Origin: Streptomyces chryseus
GTDB lineage: Bacteria > Actinomycetota > Actinomycetes > Streptomycetales > Streptomycetaceae
NCBI RefSeq assembly: GCF_014650755.1
Contig: NZ_BMVO01000023.1
Span: forward strand, 43,657-107,656
Direction of reading: 5' to 3'
DNA: 64,000 nucleotides
Shown here: positions 1-8,000 of the stretch, piece after piece
How positions within the stretch are numbered: the first letter of the stretch is position 1
How the letters are laid out: every line of letters starts with the position of its first letter
The notes under the pieces: model-generated
Database searches by the model: none
The model's input: only the letters and a program-made list of their open reading frames with translations
Told to the model about the DNA's origin: nothing
Translations under genes and position numbers: made by a program

Positions 1-573
1 CTTGATGGACTCGATGCGGCGGTGCTCGTTGAACCAGCCGCCGTGGTAGACCTCGTCGAGCATTCCGCCCATCTCGTCGTCCAGGTCGAAGACGACGGAG
101 GTGGCGGCGGGGAAGAACCAGCACGGGCCGACGTTGGAGATGTGCCCGTCCAGCTCCACCTTGTTGAGCGCCATGAGCGTGGCTGCCTCGCGGAGCATCC
201 GCAGGTGGTCGGCGGTGATCTGCGGGAGGCCGAGGCCGGCCAGGTGCTCCTCGCGGAAGAGGTACGCGTACACCTCGTACGCGGTGGCCAGGACGCGGGC
301 CGCGTCGGAGGTGGAGTCGCTGTGCTGCTTGATGAAGTCGAGCGCGAGCTGCTCGACCGCGCTCTCGGTCGTCTCGTCCACGTCCAGGAGCTGCGCCTTG
401 ACCAGCTCCCAGTCGGCGATGAGCCACGTGTTCGACTCGAAGCGGAAGAAGTACTCGGCCGGGTCGATGGTGATGCGCCGGCCGTCGACCTGGATGCCGG
501 GCAGGCGGCTCCAGCGCGGGTCGAACGCCTTGGGCAGCTCGACCGTGATGGCCGTGGTGTCGATGGTGGTCAC
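1..573 (-). CDS. Unrecognised protein, C-terminus cut by window edge
   Basis: An open frame of 191 codons reads from GTG at 573 to the window edge without a stop, so the 3' end lies outside. The start is supported by a GGAG about 6 nt upstream. The product begins VTTIDTTAITVELPKAFDP and is soluble, acidic and mixed helical, with a Trp/Phe-rich stretch (GPCWFFPAATSVVFDLDDE) near residues 150-170. No family is recognised. It is divergent from the XRE regulator gene across about 220 bp, so the two may share a control region. Coding potential is good, with strong GC bias at third positions. Confidence 0.7.
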   Translation of the reverse strand, partial: MTTIDTTAITVELPKAFDPRWSRLPGIQVDGRRITIDPAEYFFRFESNTWLIADWELVKAQLLDVDETTESAVEQLALDFIKQHSDSTSDAARVLATAYEVYAYLFREEHLAGLGLPQITADHLRMLREAATLMALNKVELDGHISNVGPCWFFPAATSVVFDLDDEMGGMLDEVYHGGWFNEHRRIESIK

Positions 574-795
574 CGTGTCTCCGTCTCTGTTCGTCCGGGT
601 CCGGGCACAGGAGGGCCCGAACCCGGTGTGGGCGTACGGAACTTCGGGGTGCCGCCCGGACCAAGGGGGACCTGGATCGCGGTCGTGCCGTTCCGGGCGG
701 CTGCTGATAAGTGAACCGGTGGTCACGCTCAGTGGGTACGGTGGGAGGCAGTTGAAGCGGTATACGCGGTTTACAGCTCCGGAGTGGAGGCGATC

Positions 796-2151
796 GTGGC
801 AGCGCAGCGAGAACCCAACTCCCGCCTGCGCGATGCCATCGACGCGGTCGGCTGCACCTACGAGGCTCTCGCCAGGGACGTGCGGCGCATCGCCGCCGAG
901 AACGGCGAGATCCTCCAGACCAACAAGTCGGCCATCTCCCACTGGGTGAACGGCACCCGCGCCCCTTCAGGCCGGGTAGGCCAGTACCTCGCTGAGGCAC
1001 TGTCCCGCCGGGCCGGTCGGACCATTACTCAGACCGAGATCGGCCTTCGCACGGCCGAGGCCGAGGAGCCGGCGGAATCCGACCCCGTCCTCGCTGTCAC
1101 CGACCTGGGCCGCGCCGACGTCGAGCGCCGCCGCTTCCTCGCCATCGCAGCCTTCACCACCGCCGGCGTCGCCATGCCTCTCGGCTACGACCACGAGGCC
1201 ACCGCCCGCATGCTCCGAGCCCGCACCGGCACGTCCGTGGTCGGCGTGGAGGACGTGGACGTCGTACGGCAGATCACCACGGCCTTCAGCGCCGCTGACG
1301 AACGCCTCGGCGGCGGCCACGGCCTGACCACCGTCACCGCCTACCTCGCCGACACCGCCGCACCCATGCTCCGGGGCCGATTCCCAAGCGAAGCCTTACG
1401 CAGGGCAGCCTTCGGCGCGGTCGCCGAACTCGCCTACCTCGCAGGATGGAAGCACCACGACCTCGGCCAGGAGGGCGCCGCCCAGCGCTACTACCAGGTC
1501 GGCTACCAGCTCGCCTGCGAAGCCGACCCGCACGGCCATGCCGCCTGGATGATGCGTGCCCTCGCCCACCAGGCCCTCAGCCTCAAACAGCCCCACCACT
1601 GCGTCGACCTCGTCGAAGGCGCCCTCCGGACAGGTCTCGGCCACGTCGACGGCCAGACCGAGGCACTCCTCCACATCACCCACGCACGCGCCTACGCCGC
1701 CGTCAACGAGCACCCGTTGGCCGCACGTGCCCTGCTCGCCGCCGAAGACGCGCTCCTTCGAGACGACAGCCCGCAGCCCAGCTTCTCCCGCGTCAGCGGC
1801 CCCGCCGCCGGCACCGTGGCCAGCCACACCGCCCGCACCCTGACCGACCTCGCCGACCACATCGGCACCGAACAACAGCACCGCGACGCCCTCACCCGCT
1901 GGGACCCGAAGAAGTACAAGCGCGTCCATGCCCTCACACACGCCGACCTCGGAGACAGCCTCGCCGCCCAGGCCCGCGCCGACGAAGCCGTCGCCGCTTG
2001 GACCCAGGCCCTGGTCCTCATGGAGGGCATGACCTCGGACCGCACTCGCAAGGCGATCACCTCGGTCCGCTCCACCCTCGCGGTCTACCAGCGGCGCAAG
2101 GTACCCGGCGCCGCCGATCTCGCCCGCCGCGCCCGCGAAGCCCTCGCCTAA
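796..2151 (+). CDS. XRE-type helix-turn-helix regulator with TPR-like C-terminal region
   Basis: The 451-residue protein has an N-terminal Cro/CI-like HTH (about residues 10-75, including TNKSAISHWVNGTRAPSG) and a long alanine-rich helical remainder, as in actinobacterial XRE/TPR regulators. A short hydrophobic stretch (FLAIAAFTTAGVAM) lies near residue 115. GTG at 796 is chosen because GGAGG at 786-790 sits 5 nt before it; the in-frame GTG at 784 has no ribosome site. The stop is followed almost at once by the NUDIX gene, so the two are probably co-transcribed. A TTA codon at 1396-1398 (codon 201) suggests dependence on the bldA tRNA. DNA binding is inferred from the HTH; ligand and targets are unknown. 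Confidence 0.85.
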   Translation: MAAQREPNSRLRDAIDAVGCTYEALARDVRRIAAENGEILQTNKSAISHWVNGTRAPSGRVGQYLAEALSRRAGRTITQTEIGLRTAEAEEPAESDPVLAVTDLGRADVERRRFLAIAAFTTAGVAMPLGYDHEATARMLRARTGTSVVGVEDVDVVRQITTAFSAADERLGGGHGLTTVTAYLADTAAPMLRGRFPSEALRRAAFGAVAELAYLAGWKHHDLGQEGAAQRYYQVGYQLACEADPHGHAAWMMRALAHQALSLKQPHHCVDLVEGALRTGLGHVDGQTEALLHITHARAYAAVNEHPLAARALLAAEDALLRDDSPQPSFSRVSGPAAGTVASHTARTLTDLADHIGTEQQHRDALTRWDPKKYKRVHALTHADLGDSLAAQARADEAVAAWTQALVLMEGMTSDRTRKAITSVRSTLAVYQRRKVPGAADLARRAREALA

Positions 2152-2185
2152 CATGCCCGACAACCCGCCCAACGAAGGGATGACC

Positions 2186-2686
2186 GTGGTTCAGCCGAAG
2201 ACCGACGACCAGCCGAAGGCCCTCAAGCCGGCCCTGGAATCCATGACCCTGCTGGTCGCCGCCGTCATCGTCCACGACAAGGCCACCAATCGCGTGGTCC
2301 TCCTCCAGCGCAGCGAGAACGCCAAGTTCGCCCAGGGCATGTGGGACCTCCCCGTCGGCAAGAGTGAACCCGGCGAGGCCATCACCGAAACCGCCGTACG
2401 TGAGCTGTACGAAGAAACCGGCCTGACGGTGAAGCCGGAAGCCCTGAAGGTCGCCCACGTCATCCACGGAGCCTGGGGCGTCGAAGCCCCCAACGGCTTC
2501 CTCACGGTCGTCTTCACCGCCCACGAATGGACCGGCGAACCCGAGAACCGCGAACCACGCAAGCACGCCCAGGTCGGCTGGGTCGACGCCGACGCCATCC
2601 CCAAGAACTTCGTGGACACCACCTCATGCGCCCTCCACCGGTATCTCGCGGGAGGCCCGGAGGTCTCGCTCGACGGCTGGCGATAG
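2186..2686 (+). CDS. NUDIX hydrolase
   Basis: The protein carries a perfect NUDIX box, G-x5-E-x7-REL-x-EE-x-GL (GKSEPGE...RELYEETGL, about residues 58-80), so it should hydrolyse a nucleoside-diphosphate-linked compound using Mg2+; the substrate cannot be told. At about 166 residues it is a single NUDIX domain. GTG at 2186 is preferred because GAAGGG (2174-2179) is correctly spaced for it. In-frame ATGs at 2153 and 2180 are alternatives, and ATG 2153 would start 1 nt after the upstream stop. It follows the XRE gene in the same direction and precedes a strong hairpin, giving a two-gene unit in which the regulator may respond to the NUDIX substrate (inference). Confidence 0.88.
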   Translation: MVQPKTDDQPKALKPALESMTLLVAAVIVHDKATNRVVLLQRSENAKFAQGMWDLPVGKSEPGEAITETAVRELYEETGLTVKPEALKVAHVIHGAWGVEAPNGFLTVVFTAHEWTGEPENREPRKHAQVGWVDADAIPKNFVDTTSCALHRYLAGGPEVSLDGWR

Positions 2687-2699
2687 AGGCACCAATTGC

Positions 2700-2725
2700 G
2701 GCCCGCCCGGTTGCCCGGGCGGGCC
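2700..2725 (+). terminator. Hairpin after the NUDIX gene
   Basis: An 11-bp perfect stem, GGCCCGCCCGG with CCGGGCGGGCC, encloses a 4-nt loop 14 nt after the stop codon. There is no clear U tract, as is usual for Streptomyces terminators. Confidence 0.75.
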
Positions 2726-2799
2726 CTTCGCCATTCGTACTCGGTAACCGAGATCGACCGCATGATGATCGAACCAGCCACCAGGAATGTTCCCGCCCC

Positions 2800-3091
2800 A
2801 TGCCCGACACCACCGCCCGCGTACGAGAGCTCAATCTCGACCGCCAATACTTCGACCGCGTGGCCGCGGGCACCAAGGTCATCGAAGTGAGGGGCAGATA
2901 CACGCGCCTCGCCGACCTCGCCGCTGGCGACACCATCCGCTTCCGCATCAAGGCACCGACAAGACCTGCGATGTGGCGGTTCTCCGCGTCACCGAGTACC
3001 CCAACTTCGATGCCCTCCTCGACGGCGAAGGCTCGGCGAACGTCAAACCCACCGCCACCCCGACGAGCAGCTCGCCAACATCCGCCCCTGA
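2800..3091 (+). pseudogene. Decayed ASCH-domain protein gene
   Basis: From ATG 2800 the first frame reads an ASCH-like N-terminus (LNLDRQYFDRVAAGTK...) up to RFRIK near 2952. The expected continuation GTDKTCDVAVLRVTEYPNF is in another frame, consistent with loss of one base at about 2953. A second shift near 3058-3062 moves the reading to DEQLANIRP, which ends at a TGA at 3089-3091. ASCH domains are RNA- or nucleotide-binding beta-barrels. Two frame changes and a premature stop in about 290 bp mean no full-length product can be made. It leads directly into the methyltransferase remnant. Confidence 0.72.
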
Positions 3092-3097
3092 CCACCC

Positions 3098-4034
3098 AGC
3101 CGACGAATACCTGACCGCCGATCAGACCACTGATCTCGTCGCGGGCTCGCCCACCTCTTCGTCCACCACTCCCGTCACCGTCGTCGACATGATCGAGCAC
3201 CTGGACTTGGGGGAAGGCACCGCGTGCTGGAGATCGGCACAGGTACCGGCTACTCCTCCGCGCTGATGTGCCACCGCCCCGGCGAAGACAACATGACAAC
3301 GATCGAGGTGGACCCGGCGGTGGCGGCCCGTGCAGATGCCGCGCTGGAAACGGCCAGGTTCTCAACATGGACCGAGACCGGGGACGGGCTACTTGGATAC
3401 CCGCGCCGTGCTCCGTACGACCGAGTAATCGCCACCTGCGCCGTCCACCGTATCCCTACACCTCTATCAAGGCAGACCAAGCCCGGCGGGACCGTCCAGG
3501 CCACCGTCGGCGGTGCATGGTCGTACGGCACCGGCCTCGCGAAGGTCACCGTCGGCAAGGACGACACCGCCGAAGGCCGGATCATCGGCCGCCCCTCGTT
3601 CATGCAGGCACGCTCCCAGGCCAGTGGTCCCGGTGTCCGGTGGCCTCTCCGCCCGCACCGTCTATGCCGACAGTGAGCGGCAGATGAAGGTGTCGCCCCT
3701 ACTCCTGGACGAGTGGATGCCCGCCTTCCTCGCTCAACTCGGCGCCCCGGGCGCACAATTCGTTCGCGCAGCGACGAGCGACGGCGCCCAGCTCCTGTAC
3801 GTGTTCGATCCGGAGCGCGAGTCCTTCGCCGAATTCACCTCTGACGGCGAAGACTGGACCGTCCGGCAGGGCGGCCCCGCGGCCCTGTGGGACGACATCG
3901 AGCAGGCGCTCACCCCATGGCAGGACGCGGGAAGCCCCGACAACACCGCCGTACAGCTCCACATCACCGCCAATACCCACACGTACTGGATCGGCGCCAA
4001 CCCGGCACTGCGCTGGCAGCACTGTCTCGCGTGA
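3098..4034 (+). pseudogene. Decayed SAM-dependent (PIMT-like) methyltransferase gene
   Basis: Pieces of one methyltransferase lie in successive frames. They are a fragment with SSSTTPVTVVDMIEHLDLGEG (up to about 3220), then the SAM-binding motif LEIGTGTGYSS and the PYDRVIATCAVHRIP and QTKPGG segments (from about 3224 to 3620), then SARTVYADSE to WIGANPALRWQH (from about 3624 to the stop at 4034). Shifts lie near 3220 and 3622. The normal N-terminus before the SSSTTP segment appears lost, so a deletion probably joined it to the ASCH remnant. The family resembles protein-L-isoaspartate O-methyltransferase-like enzymes common in Streptomyces. A sequencing artefact is unlikely with at least four indels in 1.2 kb, but cannot be excluded. 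Confidence 0.72.
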
Positions 4035-4090
4035 CCGTCCCTGCCTCTATCAGCCCTCTGCTAAGCCCCAGCGACGCTAGGCTTGGCGGG

Positions 4091-4408
4091 GTGGGCGACG
4101 AATCTCTGTCGGAGTGGGCGGAACGCCGGGACACCAAGATCGGCCGCCTGCGGGCAGTGCCGATCGTCTCGGGCGACGGCCCCAAGGGGGCGCACCTTAA
4201 CCCCGACGCACCACGCGCCATCGAACGGTGGAACGGGCACGCCTGGGAGCCTTACGCGTTCGCTGCCAACCTCGCTGAGGCCAAGCGCATCCTGTACCCC
4301 GAGGCCAACAAGCCTCCGGCCCGGGCCCCCGGCCCGGCACCAAAACCGCTCGGCTCAGGCACCGGAAAGCACCGCAGGCCACAAGCGCCGCCATCCAACC
4401 AGCGCTGA
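4091..4408 (+). CDS. Small DUF6087-like protein
   Basis: From GTG 4091 the frame gives 105 residues with a conserved-looking core (LSEWAERRDTKIGRLRAVP, then DAPRAIERWNGHAWEPYAF) and a disordered Pro/Ala/Lys-rich tail. I recall this type as the Streptomyces DUF6087 family, often found beside regulators and methyltransferases of mobile regions; function is unknown. The start is chosen by where the conserved-looking core begins; the ribosome site is weak. It follows the methyltransferase remnant by 56 bp in the same direction and may once have been in the same operon. Confidence 0.6.
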   Translation: MGDESLSEWAERRDTKIGRLRAVPIVSGDGPKGAHLNPDAPRAIERWNGHAWEPYAFAANLAEAKRILYPEANKPPARAPGPAPKPLGSGTGKHRRPQAPPSNQR

Positions 4409-4464
4409 CTCTCAGGACTGCCCGGCTCGTTCTTCACTGGGCCACTCCCTCGACAGTCCGAAGC

Positions 4465-4496
4465 CGAAGGGCCATCAGCAAGCCGACGGCCCTTCG
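4465..4496 (+). terminator. Hairpin between convergent genes
   Basis: A 9-bp perfect stem, CGAAGGGCC with GGCCCTTCG, and a 14-nt loop lie between the DUF6087-like gene and the putative immunity gene on the other strand. It could serve either side. Confidence 0.55.
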
Positions 4497-4542
4497 CAAG
4501 GCATCCAAGCTAATAAAGCTGGCTGGCTCTGCACTCACCTCA

Positions 4543-5034
4543 TCACCAAGGCGAGACACGAGGCTTACGCCTCCACCACCCCCTCGCGTTGCCCTCGCTC
4601 GGGGGGCGAACCCAAGGGCGCAACTCGCCCTCCTCGTCAGGGACAGTATGAGCATAAAAGATCGCATCGAGACTTTCGAGAAGCGGCCTGACGGCTTCTT
4701 TCGCCTCCACCGAGATGCTCTCGACCGCGTCTTCCAGGAGATCTCGAGTTTCTAGGGCGTTCGGATATGCACTAATCGGGTAAGTACCGGAGGGCATCCA
4801 CTGAGCCTCCATTCGACGTACGAGACGCTCCCAATCAGTGAGCATATTCCTGATCGAGCACATGGGCTCATTCATCCGCGCTCGAGCCTTCGGGGGGAGC
4901 CTGTCCAACTCAACTTGGAGTCTGCGCTCATCCCAGGCTTGAATTCCCTGAAGTTGCTCTTTCGATAGATTCTCCCACAGCGACAAAGTCGCCGGAGCCT
5001 CATCTGATCCGCTTTTTGCGTCGGCCCTACCCAT
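4543..5034 (-). CDS. Putative immunity protein for the RHS toxin
   Basis: This 163-residue protein (from ATG 5034) has no signal peptide or membrane segment, is rich in Glu/Asp/Arg, and resembles no family I can name. Its start lies only 5 bp after the stop of the RHS toxin gene on the same strand, the standard place for the cognate immunity gene in polymorphic-toxin loci. Its base composition is visibly more AT-rich than the surrounding DNA, like the last 300 bp of the toxin gene, as expected for a toxin/immunity module exchanged by recombination. It should bind and neutralise the C-terminal toxin domain in the cytoplasm (inference from position only). Confidence 0.65.
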   Translation of the reverse strand: MGRADAKSGSDEAPATLSLWENLSKEQLQGIQAWDERRLQVELDRLPPKARARMNEPMCSIRNMLTDWERLVRRMEAQWMPSGTYPISAYPNALETRDLLEDAVESISVEAKEAVRPLLESLDAIFYAHTVPDEEGELRPWVRPPSEGNARGWWRRKPRVSPW

Positions 5035-5039
5035 TCCTG

Positions 5040-8000
5040 CTACTCCTTCAATTGGTCCATATAGTAATCGTGCCCTCGACTGGGCTGCATAAATGTTCCG
5101 TTGTTTCCTTCACGAATAAGCATTGTTCCGGTCTCGTCATCCCACCATGCCCAACGAGGGGTGCCACTTTGCGTGTCGCGAAGTTTCCGACCCTCGGAAC
5201 CCGCCATCATGTCCTCCAAGTACTCGGCGACGTCCTCATCGTCCACCCCTGGAATTCCTCGCTTGTTGATGTCTCCATGAGCTGCAATCTTATCCGCCAG
5301 CAACGGAAGGTTCCCTTGCTGACTGGCAGGGTCTGCATCCCCAATTTTCACGCACATAAGGCCGAGCGGATCGGTCCCAGCGTAAGGGTTGGGAACGTAC
5401 GCGTGGTGGTTGTCTGCAGGTCCAAGTCTGAGGGGGTCGGGCGTGAGGTAGCGCGCGGTTTCGGGGTCGAAGTAGCGCTGATTGTTGTAGTGCAGGCCAG
5501 TTTCTGGGTCAGCGTATTGGCCAGGAAAACGCAGGGGGCAGTCGACGTCGCTTCGGCCGGTCGGCGCCGGTAGTGGACTACCCCAGAGAGCGGTCCGGTA
5601 GTGCCAAACGATTTCGCCGTCGGCGTTGAGGAGTTCGGTGGGGGTGCCGACGAGATCAGTGATGATGGCGTGAAAGCGGCTGTCATACTCGTCTTGCGAC
5701 GTTTCCCCTGCAGTCAGCCATTTCAAGCGAGGGTCGATGGCTCTAGGACGTCGCTCGGTCTGCACCAAAGGGCGATGAGTTCCTGGGGTGTAGTCCCAGC
5801 TCGTGACGGTGCCGTCGGCGGCCGTCTGTTCGGCGAGGCGGGTCCCCTCCCAGGTGAAGTGAATGCACTCCGCTGCCTCGCCGACGGGATCCACTCGATG
5901 TTTGGCGATGCGCCGACCAGTGGGGTCGTAGATGTAGCGCCAGCGGGTACCGTCCGGGGTGGTCGTTTCGGCGAGACGGTCTTCGGCGTTCCAGCTGTAA
6001 GTCCAATGACGCGTTTGACCGCTGAGGAGTCGGCGCGTTCTGCGAACCAGGCGGCCTTGCGCGTCGTAGGTGAAGCGGGTGCGGCCGGCACGGTGAAGCA
6101 GGGTTCCGGAAAGCTCGCGAGGACCGTCAGTGTCCGCGGTGGTGGCGGTGATGGCTGAGGTTACATTGCCAGTGGTGTCGTAGGCGTAGGACTCGGACCA
6201 GTCGCTGCCAGTCACGGTGGTGACGCGGCCTGCGCTGGAGAGTGTGAAGCGGCGGGTGCCAGTGGTGTGTTCGATCAGCTGGGTCAAGTAGCCGTCGGGA
6301 CGGTAGGTGTACTGGCGGTCTTGGACCGGGTCGGCAGCCGAGTTGCTGTTTCGGATGCTCTGGCTGGCCAGGCGGCCGCCTGCGTCCCAGGTCTGAAGAA
6401 GGAAGGCGTTGTCGTCGAAGATGCGGGTTATCTCTTGGCCAACAACGTTGTAGCCGAAGTCAAGGCGATGGCCGGCCGAGTTGGACAAGGCCAGTGGCTG
6501 AGGTCCCGTGCCGTAGTCCCACGTGGAGATGAGTCCGCTGGGTGTAGTGCGTGAGGTACGCCGGCCTAGCGCATCGTAGGTGTAGCTGGTGGTGCGGCCA
6601 TTGATTGTTTCCGACAGAAGGCGACCAAGCGGATCGTGGATGTGGTCCACGACCGCATCAGGGTTGGTCATCGCGGCGATCTGGCCGGTCGGGGCATAGG
6701 CGTACGTCGAGACGCGGTTGTCGCTGAAAGCGTGAGCGGTGACACGGCCCAGAGGGTCGCGGGTGAAGGTCTCGGTCTCTCCAGCCCCGTTGGTGCGGGA
6801 TACGAGGCGACCTGCCGGATCGTGGATGTACTTGAGGCTGCGGCCGTTGAAGTCGGTCTCGGCCGCTAGATGTCCGGCCTCGTCATGCGTGTATGACCAG
6901 GTCAGGCCAGCAGGGTTGGTCACGCTCGTGAGCTGCAGCTCGGTGTCGTAGCTGAATCTGAACTCGGCGCCGTTCGGGTCGGTGCGTGAAGCCGGGAGGC
7001 CAAAGTGGGTGTATGTGCGGCGGGTCGTGTTTCCGGCCTGGTCGGTGTACGTGAGGAGGTTGCCCTCGCCATCCCACGTCCACGACTCCAGGGAGCCGTC
7101 GTTGTATTCGCGTCGGAGGGGTTTGCCTTCGACTGTCCAGGAGAGGCGTGTGATGCTGCCGAGGGCGTCGGTGATACTGCAGGTGCGACCGAGGGAGTCC
7201 CGGGTCACGCAGATGGAGTTGCCGTCCGGGTTGGTGACGACCATCGGGAGGCCAGCCGAGTTGCTCTGGATCCAGCGGGTATGGCCCAGGGCATCAGTCA
7301 CAGCAGAGAGATGACCAGTCTCGTTGTAGTCATACGCCGTGGTCGCCCCGGTGGGACCAGTGGTGGAGAGCCTGTTGCCGACCTGGTCGTACGTGTACTG
7401 CCAGGTGATGCCTCCCGGTTCGGTGACAAGGACAGGCAGGTTCAGCTCGTTGTAGACGGCCGTGGCGTGGGATCCGTCGGGCATGAGCACAGCGGTGAGG
7501 TTGCCAACGTCGTCGCGCTCGAAGCGGGTGGTGTGGCCCAGCGCATCTGTGATCGAGGCGAGGTGGCGCCCGTCCCGTGTCCACTGCTGCGTGGTCCTGT
7601 TGCCGAGCGGGTCAGCGGTGTGAGTGAGTTTGCAGTGTTCGTCGTACTCGTAGACCGTGGCGTGGCCGAGGGAGTCCGTGTAGGTGGTGCGTCGGTCGGC
7701 CGGTTCGTAGCGGAAGCTGCCGGACCACATGCCGTCGGGGCCGAGGGTGCGCAGGACGCGGCCGGTGTGGTCGTAGACGTAGCCGAAGCTTGAGCCGTTG
7801 CTGTCTGTCCAGGTGGTGATGCGGTCTGCGTCGTCGTACGTGAACCGGTGTGGCTGGTCAGAGGAGTTGGTAACGGTGGTGAGGTTGCCGAACTCGTCGT
7901 AGCCGTACGAGATCAGCAGGGTGTCGTCGAGCCGCAGGGCGGTGATGCGTGGCAGCTCGGGGTGGGTGTCGATGTCGACGCGGTAGCCGCCGTAGTGGCG

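Noticed and set aside
596..624. Imperfect GGGTCCGGGC / GGCCCGAACCC hairpin upstream of the first gene
   Set aside because: Mismatched stem in a divergent promoter region; such hairpins are expected by chance at this GC content.
2696..2890. Small plus-strand frame after the NUDIX gene
   Set aside because: It reads through the terminator hairpin and is out of frame with the ASCH remnant; no ribosome site.
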